A DNA stretch of 64,000 nt from Pseudarthrobacter oxydans (GCF_034258515.1 NZ_CP139438.1:434001-498000); one strand, 5' to 3'; counted from the stretch's first letter, positions 1-8,959 are shown. Translations and numbers: made by a program. The notes: generated from the sequence alone by a model not told the origin.

Positions 1-1
1 G

Positions 2-340
2 TGCGCGTGGAACACTCGCTGTACCGCCGACGAACTGCGCTCAGCCGGCCTCAGCGATCCCGAGCTCGGGACCTTTAGCTGCAGCGATGAGCGGCTGGAC
101 AGGCTCCACGAGATCGCGCAGTGGAGCTTCCGGGACGCCTACGAGGCCCCACCGTTTGCCCGCAGCGGGAAAGACCGGCTGGACGGGGGGCCTGGCAGCT
201 GTTTGTCCCCACCGCCGCGTACCTAGTCGACGTCGTCGGATTCTCCCGCAAGTAGCTGCGGGATGTCCGCGCCGACCAGTGGGGGAACGATGTCATCACC
301 AACATCTCGCCGTCGCGGGGCCCCGAGGTGACATCGGCTG
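2..340 (+). pseudogene. Remnant of alpha-L-rhamnosidase (GH78), central part
   Basis: Frame 2 from the window edge reads a stretch containing GTFSCSDERLDRLHEIAQWS. This matches the entry into the GH78 catalytic domain, where the family usually has GTF.CSD..LN.LH.N..W. Around position 190 the similarity shifts to frame 1 and continues with QLFVPTAAYLVDVVGFSRK, the family's next conserved block (usually QVFAPTAAY...GF..KWLRD.ADQ). An in-frame TAG at 253-255 interrupts it, after which LRDVRADQWGND continues. The DCPQRDERLGWTGD block that should lie between the two parts is replaced by a degraded version. One frameshift, one stop and the loss of key residues mean it is not functional. Intact GH78 enzymes release L-rhamnose from plant polysaccharides. 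The 5' part lies outside the window. Confidence 0.62.
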
Positions 341-436
341 ATCCACGGGTACCTGAACCTCGCCCCGGGCACGCCCGAAGCATTGCCCGCCCTGGAATTC
401 CTCGCGAAGGAGCTGGCCTCGGCGAAAGGCGCCTGA
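332..436 (+). pseudogene. Short C-terminal gene fragment, family unknown
   Basis: After a stop at 329-331, frame 2 stays open to a TGA at 434-436 and reads IHGYLNLAPGTPEALPAL followed by a charged helix ending in AKGA. The composition is protein-like and it lies directly after the rhamnosidase remnant on the same strand. It has no start codon or ribosome-binding site. I could not assign a family. It may be the tail of another deleted gene fused to the GH78 scrap. Confidence 0.25.
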
Positions 437-458
437 AGCACGGTGGCCTAAGTGGATC

Positions 459-1232
459 CTAGGTGTGGGCGATGTCCGCCGGAGGGCCCGGCGGAGCGTT
501 GCCCGCCCCGCCCTGGCTGCTTGACCAGATCTGGCCCATTTCTTCGGTGGACTGCTCCACAATCCTGCTCATCGCTGCGTGCGCTGCGCCCGCCTCGCCG
601 CGCTGGATGGCGCTGGCAACATCTACATGCAGCTGCAGGGCTTCGTGGTGCGGCAGATGGGGCATCAGGCCATGTTCCGTCCGGCCGGTGAGGACCTCCG
701 CCACAAGGTTCTGCAGCTGGGAGAACATTGCATTACCGGAAGCTTTGAGTATTGCGGCATGGAACTCCACGTCCAGCCGGAGGAATTCCTCCTGGTCTCC
801 GCGTTGGCCGGCGGCCCACAGCTTGGCCGCAAGGGAAACGAGCTCGCTGCCGGCGTCCCAGGAGGCCCGTTCGGCGGCGAGGCGCGCGGCCTGCGGCTCG
901 ATGGCTCCGCGAAGTTCATTGAGGGACTGCAGCTGCTCCAGCCGGCGGGCGGAAGCCAGCCGCCAGCGGATCACTTGGGGATCGTAGAGATTCCAGCACT
1001 CTTCAGGCTGCACAACTGTCCCAAACCGCCGCCGGGATTCCAGCATGCCTTTTGATGACAGCACCCGGGCGGCCTCACGGACCACGGACCGGGATACATT
1101 GTGCTGCCCCTCCAGCTCATCCAGCCGCAGTACGGAATGCGGGGCCCAGCGCCCATCGGCGATGCCGAGCCCCAGGCTTTCGACCAGCGCCGCATGCAGG
1201 TCGGTAGGGGACTCCGCCTTTGGGATTTTCAT
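459..1232 (-). CDS. dgoR: GntR/FadR-family regulator of the hexonate operon (DgoR-like)
   Basis: This 257-residue regulator has an N-terminal winged helix (recognition helix around SRSVVREA, residues 47-54) and a C-terminal all-helical FCD ligand domain (about 95-235) with the Asp/His residues that normally bind a metal (LDVEFHAAI, LPHHEALQLH). It resembles DgoR, the D-galactonate repressor. It is divergent from the ABC transporter and dehydratase genes, the classic place for their local repressor. No Shine-Dalgarno lies before the ATG. A TATGAT -10 box sits exactly six bases upstream, so the message is probably leaderless. The effector is inferred to be a hexonate or its 2-keto-3-deoxy product. 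The family is certain; the exact ligand is not. Confidence 0.85.
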   Translation of the reverse strand: MKIPKAESPTDLHAALVESLGLGIADGRWAPHSVLRLDELEGQHNVSRSVVREAARVLSSKGMLESRRRFGTVVQPEECWNLYDPQVIRWRLASARRLEQLQSLNELRGAIEPQAARLAAERASWDAGSELVSLAAKLWAAGQRGDQEEFLRLDVEFHAAILKASGNAMFSQLQNLVAEVLTGRTEHGLMPHLPHHEALQLHVDVASAIQRGEAGAAHAAMSRIVEQSTEEMGQIWSSSQGGAGNAPPGPPADIAHT

Positions 1233-1238
1233 AAATAA

Positions 1239-1292
1239 ATCATACGGCTCACTGGCAAGGGGTTGTCTAAGTCTGCCTTATTTCCATATGAT
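1239..1292. promoter_or_regulatory. Symmetric divergent promoter between dgoR and the ABC operon
   Basis: Plus strand: TTGTCT (1263-1268), an 18-base spacer, then TATGAT (1287-1292). Minus strand: TATGAT at 1239-1244, six bases before the dgoR ATG. The two -10 boxes are exact inverted copies of each other, extended as ATCATACGG and CCATATGAT. The spacing and motifs fit sigma-A promoters. A GntR operator is expected here, but I could not pick one out reliably. Confidence 0.5.
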
Positions 1293-1373
1293 CGCTTCCA
1301 AGACAGATGTAAAGATGCATTTGTAGGGCGGCTGGACAGTGACGTCAGCCCTCAGAAAGCAAAGGGAGTCGTA

Positions 1374-2669
1374 ATGAAGCGACGTTCAATCGTGCAGTAC
1401 GCGGCAGTCGCCGCAGCACTTTCGCTGGGGCTGACTGCCTGCAGCGGTGGCGGCGGCAGCACGGACGCCAAGGAATCAGGCACGGTGCGGGTGACGCTGG
1501 CCAACCATGTCTGGACTGAAGGCATCAAGGCAGCCATTCCCGACTTCGAGAAGTCCAGCGGGCTCAAGGTGGAACTGACCCAGCTCGGCGAGGACCAGCT
1601 CTCGGACCAGTACAACGTCAAGCTCAACGCGGGCAGCGATGAGATCGACGTGATGATGTACCGCCCGCTCCAGGAAGGCAAGGCATTCGCCAAGAACGGC
1701 TACCTTGCTGACCTGACCGAAAAGGTGTCCTCCGATTCCGGCTGGGACTGGAAGGACTACCAGGAAGGCCCGGTCAAGGCCACCACCGCCGACGGCAAGG
1801 TCGTAGGCGTCCCTATCATCACCGAGCGCGAGGTCCTCTACTACCGCAAGGACCTGCTGCAGGCCGCCGGTCTCCAGGTTCCCAAGACCATGGAGGAGCT
1901 TGAAGCGGCGGCCAAGGCCATCAAGGCGTCCAACCCCGACATCGCCGGCTTCGTGGCCCGCACCGGCAAGTCCGCGGCCGTCACCCAGTTCTCCAGTTTC
2001 CTGTACAGCTTCGGTGGCGACTTCACCGACTCCAGCGGAAAGTCTGCCGTCAACTCGGACGCGGCAAAGAAGGCCTACGGATACTACGGCGGCCTCATCA
2101 GGAACTACGGCCCCGCCAACGTCAGCACCGACATGAGCTGGCCCGAGGCCATGGCAATCTTCACCCAGGGCAAGGCCGCCTTCTACACCGAGGCGGACTC
2201 GCTCTACAAGAACGCCACTGATCCGGCCAAGTCCAAGGTGGCGGACTCTGTAGGTTTCGCACCCCTGCCGGCAGGTCCCGCAGGTTCCAAGCCGTACAAC
2301 ATCCCCTCATGGGGCCTGGCGGTCAACGAGGCGTCCAGCAACCAGGACAACGCGTGGAAGTTCATCCAGTGGGCCACGGGCAAGGAACGCACCCTGGCCG
2401 CGCAGAAGGCCGGTGTCCCCGGACCCCGGACTTCCGTGTGGTCGAACCCAGAGGGTACGTCCACCTACCCCAAGGACCTCGCCGAAGCCATCGCCGTCAG
2501 TGCGAAGAACGGTGTGGGCCATGACCGTCCGCAGGTTGTGACCGTGGGCAAGGCCAGGGAAATCGTGGGCGAGCCCATCGTAGCCAGCATCACCGGCGCC
2601 GACCCTTCCGCTGCGGCCGACTCGGCCAACGAAGCCTTCCAGAAGTTCCTGGACGGCGAAAAGAAGTAA
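1374..2669 (+). CDS. Sugar ABC transporter, substrate-binding lipoprotein
   Basis: This 431-residue extracellular solute-binding protein (family 1, MalE-like) captures the substrate for the two permeases downstream. A lipoprotein signal is clear: MKRR, a hydrophobic stretch, then the lipobox LTAC with Cys23 as the lipidation site, followed by a Gly/Ser linker. The start at 1374 is supported by AAAGGGAG a few bases upstream; the frame is open further upstream but lacks a ribosome site there. The body has typical family features (LTQLGEDQLSDQYNVKLNAG, PYNIPSWGLAVNEAS). The substrate is inferred from the operon to be a hexonate, hexuronate or related oligosaccharide. No ATPase gene follows, so a shared MsiK-type ATPase elsewhere probably powers uptake. 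Confidence 0.9.
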   Translation: MKRRSIVQYAAVAAALSLGLTACSGGGGSTDAKESGTVRVTLANHVWTEGIKAAIPDFEKSSGLKVELTQLGEDQLSDQYNVKLNAGSDEIDVMMYRPLQEGKAFAKNGYLADLTEKVSSDSGWDWKDYQEGPVKATTADGKVVGVPIITEREVLYYRKDLLQAAGLQVPKTMEELEAAAKAIKASNPDIAGFVARTGKSAAVTQFSSFLYSFGGDFTDSSGKSAVNSDAAKKAYGYYGGLIRNYGPANVSTDMSWPEAMAIFTQGKAAFYTEADSLYKNATDPAKSKVADSVGFAPLPAGPAGSKPYNIPSWGLAVNEASSNQDNAWKFIQWATGKERTLAAQKAGVPGPRTSVWSNPEGTSTYPKDLAEAIAVSAKNGVGHDRPQVVTVGKAREIVGEPIVASITGADPSAAADSANEAFQKFLDGEKK

Positions 2670-2782
2670 CGCCACAGGCGCCCGCGCTGCGTCCAGCGCA
2701 GCCAGCACCACAGCCCGGCGGGATGGCAGACCCTGGTCGCCGTCCCGCCGCGGACCGCTCCCCCCAACTCCTTAGGTGAACC

Positions 2783-3736
2783 ATGTCCGTTACGAACGCT
2801 CCCCGCAGCGCTCCCGCCCGCAGCGCCGGCCGCCCTCCCAGCGTTGGGGGGAACATCTCCGCCTGGTCCAACCGGCACCGCAAATGGCTTTTTGCGGCCC
2901 CAGCGATGATCTTCGTCGGCGTCCTGATTGTCTTCCCTCTGGTGTGGACCCTGTACCTGAGCCTCACCGATTCGCAGGGCTCCGTACGCGCCGCCACGGA
3001 GTTCATCGGTCTGCAGAACTACCTGACAGTCCTCACTGACACCGAGCGCTTCTGGCCGGCGGTGGGCCGCACGTTGACCTTCACGGGTGTCGCACTGGTC
3101 TGCGAGGTTGTGCTCGGCATGGGCATCGCACTGCTCCTGTGGCGTCCCTTCCGCGGTGAAAAGTGGGTCCGCGTGGCCATCCTGCTTCCCCTGGTAGCCA
3201 CCCCGGTTGCCGTCGGAATGATGTGGCGCCTGATCTTCGATCCCAACATCGGCTTCGCCAACCAGTTGCTCGGAATGATCGGCATTCCGCCGCAGCCCTG
3301 GCTTTCCGGCCAGGACACGGCCCTTGGCACCACCATTTTCATGGACGTCTGGCAGTGGACCCCGATGGTGGTGCTGATCCTCCTTGCCGGGCTGACGTCC
3401 CTCTCCGATGAACCTGACGAGGCTGCCCGGGTGGACGGCGCCAACGCCTTCCAGCGCTTCTTCTACATCACGCTGCCCCTCATGATGCCCACCGTGATCG
3501 TTGCCATCCTGCTTCGCGGCATCGACGCCCTGAAGACCTTCGACATCCTGTACGCCACCAAGGGCAAAGGCGGTGGTTCCTTCAACGAAGTGGAAACCCT
3601 GAACGTCTACGCCTACGGCCTGAGCTTCGACTACAACCAGTACGGGCTGTCCTCCGCCGTCCTGATCCTGTTCTTCATGATCATCATCGGGTCGATGTGG
3701 CTGCTGACCATGCGCAAGAAAGCGGTAAGCAAATGA
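2783..3736 (+). CDS. Sugar ABC transporter permease (MalF-like)
   Basis: This 317-residue membrane permease has a cytoplasmic N-terminus of about 40 residues, six predicted membrane segments, and the EAA loop that contacts the ATPase (EAARVDGANAFQRFFYITLP). It is the first of two permeases and follows the binding protein by about 110 bases. AGGTGA precedes the ATG at 2783. Its stop overlaps the next permease's start by four bases (ATGA), indicating co-translation. It forms the translocation pore with its partner. Substrate specificity comes from operon context only. Confidence 0.92.
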   Translation: MSVTNAPRSAPARSAGRPPSVGGNISAWSNRHRKWLFAAPAMIFVGVLIVFPLVWTLYLSLTDSQGSVRAATEFIGLQNYLTVLTDTERFWPAVGRTLTFTGVALVCEVVLGMGIALLLWRPFRGEKWVRVAILLPLVATPVAVGMMWRLIFDPNIGFANQLLGMIGIPPQPWLSGQDTALGTTIFMDVWQWTPMVVLILLAGLTSLSDEPDEAARVDGANAFQRFFYITLPLMMPTVIVAILLRGIDALKTFDILYATKGKGGGSFNEVETLNVYAYGLSFDYNQYGLSSAVLILFFMIIIGSMWLLTMRKKAVSK

Positions 3737-4611
3737 CCGTCCTGACCCCAACCCAAACATCCGGGAAGCCCCAGGTGCTTCACCGCCGCCGGAAGCCCCT
3801 GTCCGTCAGGCTCTACAAGGTCTTCCGGGTTTCAGCCCTCATTGCCGTGGTGCTGTTCCTCCTCGCCCCGCTGTTCTGGATGTTCCTTGCCTCCCTCAAG
3901 ACCAACGTGGACATCTATGACACAGGCAAGGCCCTGTTCTTCACGCCCACCGGCGAGAACTACGCCAACGTCCTGCAGCGGAACAACTACTTCGTCTTCA
4001 TCTTCAACAGCTTCTGGGTGGCCTTCGTTTCCACCGCACTGTCCATTGTGCTTGGGGTTCCCGCCGCCTACGCGATGAGCCGGTTCACCATGCACCGCTC
4101 CGCCCTCGTGGTCCTGATGGCCCGCGTGATCCCCGGCGTGTCCCTGCTGGTGCCGTGGTACTACGTGTTCTCCAACCTGCGGATGGTGGGCCGGTTCGAG
4201 GTGCTGATCCTCAGCCACATGTTCGTTGCCCTGCCGCTGATCGTCTACATCATGATGAGCTACTTCGATTCCCTGCCGCTCGAGCTGGAGGAGTCCGCCC
4301 AGGTGGACGGGCTTACCCCGATCGGCGCGTTCCGCCTCATCACGCTGCCCCTTTCCGTCGCGGGGATCGCCACGGCCGGGATCCTCTCGTTCATCTTTTC
4401 CTGGAACAACTTCATGTTTGCCCTGGTGCTCTCCGGCTCCAGCACCAAGACGCTGCCCGTGGCCATCTTCGACTTTGTGTCCTACGCCAGCATCGACTGG
4501 GGCGGGCTGATGGCCGCTGCCACCGTGGTCACCATCCCGATCATGATCATTGCGCTTTTCACGCAGAAGTACATCGTTTCCGGCCTCACCGCCGGCGCGA
4601 CCAAGGGCTAG
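3733..4611 (+). CDS. Sugar ABC transporter permease (MalG-like)
   Basis: This 292-residue inner-membrane permease of the CUT1 MalG type has six membrane segments and an EAA loop reading LELEESAQVDGLTPIGAFRL. The ATG at 3733 overlaps the preceding stop codon (ATGA). The frame extends further upstream, but that extension lies inside the other permease and is not needed. It pairs with the preceding permease. The dehydratase gene follows seven bases after its stop, so transport and catabolism are in one transcript. Confidence 0.92.
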   Translation: MTVLTPTQTSGKPQVLHRRRKPLSVRLYKVFRVSALIAVVLFLLAPLFWMFLASLKTNVDIYDTGKALFFTPTGENYANVLQRNNYFVFIFNSFWVAFVSTALSIVLGVPAAYAMSRFTMHRSALVVLMARVIPGVSLLVPWYYVFSNLRMVGRFEVLILSHMFVALPLIVYIMMSYFDSLPLELEESAQVDGLTPIGAFRLITLPLSVAGIATAGILSFIFSWNNFMFALVLSGSSTKTLPVAIFDFVSYASIDWGGLMAAATVVTIPIMIIALFTQKYIVSGLTAGATKG

Positions 4612-4618
4612 GCCACAG

Positions 4619-5767
4619 ATGACGCTCATCAGCAGGATTGAAACCTTCCTCGTTGCGCCGCGCTGGCTCTTCGTCCGGATCGAGACGGACAGCGGAATTG
4701 TCGGCTGGGGAGAAGCTACGTGCGAAGGCCGCAGCGAGACGGTGCGCACCGCCGTCGAGCAGCTCGCCGAACTCCTGATCGGCAACGACGCACTGCGGAT
4801 CGAGGACCACTGGCAGGTGATGACCAAAGGGTCTTTCTACCGCGGCGGCCCCATCCTGGCCAGCGCCGTCTCGGGCCTGGACCAGGCGCTCTGGGATATC
4901 GCCGGCAAGCACTTCAACACCCCCGTGCACCAGTTGCTGGGCGGCCACGTCCGGGACCGCATCCGGATGTACGGCTGGGTGGGCGGCGACGAACCCAACG
5001 AGGTGGCCGACCAGATCAGCGCCCAGCTGGAGGTGGGCCTCACCGCGGTGAAGATGAATGCCAGCGGGCGGATGAGTCCGATCGCCTCGGTGGCCGAGCT
5101 CGACGGCGTTGTCTGCCGGGTGGCCGCCGCCCGCGAAGTCCTGGGTGAGCACCGGGACGTTGCAGTGGACTTCCACGGCCGCTTCAGCCTCGCCAACGCC
5201 CGCCGCGTGGCGCCGCTGCTGGAACCTTACCGGCCTTTCTTCCTCGAAGAGCCCGTGGTCCCCGAGAACACGCACCTGCTGCGCGAGTTCACGTCGTCCA
5301 CCACCACGCCGGTCTCCACCGGCGAGCGGCTCTACAGCCGGCAGGAATTCCTGCCGGCGCTGCAGGCCGGCATCGCCGTGGCCCAGCCGGACCTCTCCCA
5401 TGCGGGCGGCATCACGGAGGTCCGCAAGATCGCCTCGCTGGCCGAGGTCTATGAAGTCCAGCTGGCACCGCACTGCCCGTTGGGTCCGCTGGCACTCGCC
5501 GCATGCCTCCAGGTGGGCTTCGCGACACCTAACTTCCTGATCCAGGAACAGAGCATCGGCATCCACTACAACAAAGGCGCCGAGGTCCTGGACTACGTGG
5601 TGGACAAAACGCCGCTGAAGTTCGTGGACGGCCACATCGAGCGGCTCACCGGACCCGGCCTGGGCATCGAGATCGACGAAGCCGTGGTCCGGGCCGCGGA
5701 CAAGCGCGGACACGCCTGGCGGGGCCCGGTCTGGCGGCAGCCGGACGGCGCGTTCGCAGAATGGTGA
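4619..5767 (+). CDS. dgoD: D-galactonate dehydratase (enolase superfamily)
   Basis: This 382-residue enzyme dehydrates D-galactonate to 2-keto-3-deoxy-D-galactonate. The N-terminal capping domain (about 1-125) precedes a TIM barrel. Visible active-site elements are the KMNASG segment, the metal ligands Asp in VDFHGR, Glu in LEEPV and Glu in STGERLYS, and the catalytic His in APHCPLGP. Length and motifs match DgoD closely. I chose the ATG at 4619 because homologous DgoD proteins begin near TLISRIETF and an upstream start would lie inside the permease gene. It is followed by the aldolase and kinase for the same pathway. Substrate assignment is by family resemblance; close relatives can act on other acid sugars. 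Confidence 0.88.
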   Translation: MTLISRIETFLVAPRWLFVRIETDSGIVGWGEATCEGRSETVRTAVEQLAELLIGNDALRIEDHWQVMTKGSFYRGGPILASAVSGLDQALWDIAGKHFNTPVHQLLGGHVRDRIRMYGWVGGDEPNEVADQISAQLEVGLTAVKMNASGRMSPIASVAELDGVVCRVAAAREVLGEHRDVAVDFHGRFSLANARRVAPLLEPYRPFFLEEPVVPENTHLLREFTSSTTTPVSTGERLYSRQEFLPALQAGIAVAQPDLSHAGGITEVRKIASLAEVYEVQLAPHCPLGPLALAACLQVGFATPNFLIQEQSIGIHYNKGAEVLDYVVDKTPLKFVDGHIERLTGPGLGIEIDEAVVRAADKRGHAWRGPVWRQPDGAFAEW

Positions 5768-5820
5768 CGGCCCGGACTGCGGGCACGGACACAGACACCC
5801 CTCAAAAGGAGAAGCCCAGA

Positions 5821-6492
5821 ATGGAAAACACCCTGACCCCCGAGGCTCTGCTGGCCGGGGTGCGCCGGGCCAGGCTGGTGGCGATCGTTCGCGGCACGGA
5901 CGGCCAGGCCGCGGGGAGGGCGGCCCTCGCCGCGATGGAGGAGGGCTTCAAGTACGTTGAAATCGCCCTGACGACGCCGGGAGCGCTCACCGCGATCAGC
6001 CAGGTTCGCGCCGCTGCACCTGCCGGGTGTTTCGTGGGCGCCGGGACTGTGCTGACAAAGCAGGACGCGGAAAACGTCGAGTCGGCCGGCGGCCAGTTCG
6101 TGGTCACCCCGTCACTCGCCCCCTCCATTGAGGCAGCGGCCGGGCGGGGGATCGCCGTCCTGGCCGGGGCCCTCACCCCGAGCGAAGCATTCGAGGCGAT
6201 GAACCGCGGTGCCACGGCAGTCAAGCTTTTTCCCGCCTCCATCGGCGGGCCCGGTTACCTCAAGGCGCTGCGCGACCCGTTCCCGGACATCCCGTTCATC
6301 GCGGTGGGCGGCGTCGGGCTCGATGAAGCCGCCGGATACTGGGGAGCCGGGGCCATCGCGGTTGGGCTGGGAAGCCCGCTGTTTGGCGATGCCGGATCCG
6401 GGGGCGACCTTGCTCCGATGCGCGGACGCGCGCGCCGCTTTGTTGCCCTTGCCGCAGAGTACAACGGCAGGGCCGCGGAGGACCTGCGGTGA
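5821..6492 (+). CDS. dgoA: 2-keto-3-deoxy-6-phosphogalactonate/gluconate aldolase
   Basis: This 223-residue class I (Schiff-base) aldolase of the KDPG/KDPGal family cleaves the phosphorylated 2-keto-3-deoxy acid to pyruvate and glyceraldehyde 3-phosphate. Visible are the catalytic Glu region GFKYVEIALTTPGA, the loop GAGTVLTKQDAE, and the Schiff-base lysine in ATAVKLFPAS. AAAAGGAGAAG lies just upstream of the ATG at 5821, about 50 bases after dgoD. The gene is followed by a four-base overlap with the kinase. In this operon it most likely acts as DgoA, though Eda-type use on KDPG is equally possible because two dehydratases feed it. Confidence 0.88.
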   Translation: MENTLTPEALLAGVRRARLVAIVRGTDGQAAGRAALAAMEEGFKYVEIALTTPGALTAISQVRAAAPAGCFVGAGTVLTKQDAENVESAGGQFVVTPSLAPSIEAAAGRGIAVLAGALTPSEAFEAMNRGATAVKLFPASIGGPGYLKALRDPFPDIPFIAVGGVGLDEAAGYWGAGAIAVGLGSPLFGDAGSGGDLAPMRGRARRFVALAAEYNGRAAEDLR

Positions 6493-7478
6493 CTGCCGCC
6501 GTCGGACGCCCTTCTCCGGACCTCCTGACTTTCGGCGAGTCCATGGTGTCGCTGCGCTCCGCCGGGCCGCTTTCCGCCGGCGGCGCCCTCACCATGCACG
6601 TTGCCGGCGCCGAGTCGAACGTGGCCGTGGGCGTCGCACGGCTCGGGCACAGCGTCAGCTGGGCCGGCGTTGTGGGTGCCGATCCGCACGGCGAGTTCAT
6701 CCTCCGCCAGCTCCGTGCCGAGGGAGTGCGGCTGGAGCACCGCGAGGACGCTGCCCGACGGACCGGGGTGATGTTCCTCGAACAACGCACGGCCGACGTG
6801 ACCCGCGCCTTCTACTACCGCTCCGGCTCGGCAGGGTCAACGCTGTGCCCGGAGGACGTGGAACACGCCCTCCGGGCGGGCGCCCGCATCCTCCACCTGA
6901 CCGGCATCACGGCCGCCCTCAGCCCCGAGTCCCGGAAGGCCGTGGAGTACGCTGCCGAACGCGCTGCCGCTGACGGCATCATGGTGTCGATCGACGTCAA
7001 CTACCGCAGCAAGCTCTGGTCCCGGGACGAGGCGCGGGAAGTGCTGGCACCGCTGGTGCGGCATGCCGGCATCCTGATCGCTTCCGACGACGAACTTGGC
7101 CTGGTTGCCGCCGCGCCGGACGGCGCACCGGGGGCGGACACCAATGAACCGGCGATGGTTGCCGAAATCCTTGGGCTCGGAGTGCGCGAAGTTGTGGTCA
7201 AGCGCGGCGCGGCCGGCGCCACCGTCCACACCTCGGAGGGCCGGTGGGACGCCCCGGCCGTCCCGGTCACCAGCATCGACACGGTGGGGGCCGGCGACGC
7301 CTTCACCGCCGGCTACCTGTCCGCCCTGCTCGACGGCGCCGACGTGGCCGGCCGCCTGCAGCGCGGCGTGCTCACCGGAGCCTTCGCCGTCAGCACCGCG
7401 GGGGACTGGGAAGGCCTTCCCAACCGTGCGGAACTTGCCCTGCTGGGCACCACTCCCAGTGGAACCACGCAGCGCTGA
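6489..7478 (+). CDS. kdgK: PfkB-family 2-keto-3-deoxy acid kinase
   Basis: This 329-residue ribokinase-fold kinase has the N-terminal substrate-binding signature ([29 protein letters not shown]) and the C-terminal PfkB signature with the catalytic Asp ([14 protein letters not shown]). It should phosphorylate 2-keto-3-deoxygluconate or -galactonate at C6, supplying the aldolase encoded just before it. The GTG start overlaps the aldolase stop (GTGA). E. coli uses an unrelated DgoK for galactonate; a PfkB kinase here follows the KdgK solution. Which epimer is preferred cannot be read from the sequence. Confidence 0.85.
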   Translation: MTAAVGRPSPDLLTFGESMVSLRSAGPLSAGGALTMHVAGAESNVAVGVARLGHSVSWAGVVGADPHGEFILRQLRAEGVRLEHREDAARRTGVMFLEQRTADVTRAFYYRSGSAGSTLCPEDVEHALRAGARILHLTGITAALSPESRKAVEYAAERAAADGIMVSIDVNYRSKLWSRDEAREVLAPLVRHAGILIASDDELGLVAAAPDGAPGADTNEPAMVAEILGLGVREVVVKRGAAGATVHTSEGRWDAPAVPVTSIDTVGAGDAFTAGYLSALLDGADVAGRLQRGVLTGAFAVSTAGDWEGLPNRAELALLGTTPSGTTQR

Positions 7479-7545
7479 CCCGTTCGCGGTCCACCCCTGC
7501 CCGCACAACCCGCCGCTCCATCGATTAAGAAAGCCTGGATCTGTT

Positions 7546-8775
7546 GTGAAAATCATTGCTGCCGATGTGTTTGTGACCAGTCCCTCCCGTAACTTCGTGA
7601 CGCTGCGGGTCACCACGGAGGATGGTGTGACGGGTATTGGGGATGCCACGTTGAACGGGCGGGAGCTTGCGGTCGCCGCGTATTTGAAGGAGCATGTGGC
7701 GCAGTTGCTGATCGGGAAGGATCCGCACCGGATCGAGGATACGTGGCAGTTCCTGTACCGGTCCGCGTACTGGCGCCGGGGTCCGGTGACGATGGCGGCG
7801 ATCGCGGCGGTGGATATGGCGTTGTGGGACATTAAGGGCAAGGTGGCCGGGATGCCGGTGTACCAGCTGCTGGGCGGGGCGTCGCGGAACGGGTTGCGGG
7901 CGTACGGGCACGCGTCGGGCGCGGATTTGCCGTCGTTGTTTGATTCGGTGCGGGAGCACCTGGAGCTGGGGTACAAGTCGATCCGGATCCAGACGGCCGT
8001 TCCCGGGATCAAGGCCGTGTACGGGGTGGCGGCGCAGGCGCAGGCTTCGGGGGAGCGGTATGACTACGAGCCGGCCGGGCGGGGTGCGTTTCCGGTGGAG
8101 GAGGACTGGGACACCCGTGCGTACCTGCGGCACCTGCCCACGGTGTTTGAGGCGGTGCGGAATGAGTTCGGTCCGGAGATCCCGTTGCTGCATGACGGGC
8201 ATCACCGGATGACGCCGATCCAGGCGGCGAAGCTGGGCAAGGCGCTGGAGCCGTATGACCTGTTCTGGTTGGAGGACTGCACCCCGGCGGAGAACCAGGA
8301 GGGCCTGCGCCTGGTCCGGCAGCACACCACCACGCCGTTGGCGATCGGGGAGATCTTCAATACCGTGTATGACTTCCAGACCCTGATCAAGGAACAGCTG
8401 ATTGATTACGTCCGGGCCGCGTCCACGCACTTCGGGGGGATCTCCCCGTTGAAGAAGGTGATGGATTTCGCGGCGCAGTACCAGATCAAGTCCGGTTTCC
8501 ACGGGCCCACGGACATTTCTCCGGTGGGCTTCGCGGCGCAGCTGCACGTGGGCCTGGCGATCCATAATTACGGGATCCAGGAGTACATGCAGCATTCGGA
8601 CAAGACCAACGAGGTGTTCGAGCAGTCCATGACGTTCGTGGACGGCTACCTCCACCCCGGGGACAAGCCCGGCATCGGCGTCGAGTTCAACGAAGAAGCC
8701 GCAGCCGCCTACCCCTACCAGCAGGCCTACCTGCCCTACAACCGCCTCATCGACGGAACGGTCCACGACTGGTGA
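7546..8775 (+). CDS. manD: ManD/RspA-type mannonate (gluconate) dehydratase
   Basis: This 409-residue enolase-superfamily enzyme closely matches the D-mannonate dehydratase family. It opens with [19 protein letters not shown] and carries [63 protein letters not shown] and [11 protein letters not shown], which contain the metal ligands and acid/base residues. It would dehydrate D-mannonate and/or D-gluconate to 2-keto-3-deoxygluconate, feeding the same kinase and aldolase. The GTG at 7546 starts at the family's usual N-terminus. Codon use is odd: up to about 8640 it favours G- and T-ending codons (gcg, ggg, ttg, gtg), then switches abruptly to the C-ending style of the neighbours for the last 45 codons. 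This suggests a recombined or imported gene. Confidence 0.87.
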   Translation: MKIIAADVFVTSPSRNFVTLRVTTEDGVTGIGDATLNGRELAVAAYLKEHVAQLLIGKDPHRIEDTWQFLYRSAYWRRGPVTMAAIAAVDMALWDIKGKVAGMPVYQLLGGASRNGLRAYGHASGADLPSLFDSVREHLELGYKSIRIQTAVPGIKAVYGVAAQAQASGERYDYEPAGRGAFPVEEDWDTRAYLRHLPTVFEAVRNEFGPEIPLLHDGHHRMTPIQAAKLGKALEPYDLFWLEDCTPAENQEGLRLVRQHTTTPLAIGEIFNTVYDFQTLIKEQLIDYVRAASTHFGGISPLKKVMDFAAQYQIKSGFHGPTDISPVGFAAQLHVGLAIHNYGIQEYMQHSDKTNEVFEQSMTFVDGYLHPGDKPGIGVEFNEEAAAAYPYQQAYLPYNRLIDGTVHDW

Positions 8776-8802
8776 CCACGCGCTGCTGAAGGCCGGTTAT
8801 TA

Positions 8803-8838
8803 CCGCGCCCGGTCACGAGGTGGCGTGCCCGGGCGCGG
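8803..8838 (+). terminator. GC-rich hairpin after manD
   Basis: CCGCGCCCGG (8803-8812) pairs exactly with CCGGGCGCGG (8829-8838) across a 16-base loop, 28 bases after the manD stop. There is no T-tract, so it may be a weak terminator or an mRNA 3' stabiliser at the end of the hexonate operon. Nothing else is evident up to 8959. Confidence 0.45.
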
Positions 8839-8959
8839 CATTGCCGGCATGATTGGCGGGGCAGCCGCGCTGGCCACCACTCCCTTCAGCCCCTGGCGGC
8901 CCTGCCGGGAATGCTTCACCGGGCAGCGCATTGCCGGCCTCCGCCGGACAAGCCGCCCC

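Noticed and set aside
2465..3760. Long minus-strand frame opposite the two ABC permease genes (431 codons)
   Set aside because: It is the mirror of well-supported permease genes, is rich in Gly/His/Gln typical of antisense frames in high-G+C DNA, and has no motif or ribosome site.
5761..5820. GTG/ATG start for the aldolase at 5761
   Set aside because: It would add 20 unconserved residues and overlap dgoD, whereas AAAAGGAG directly precedes the ATG at 5821.
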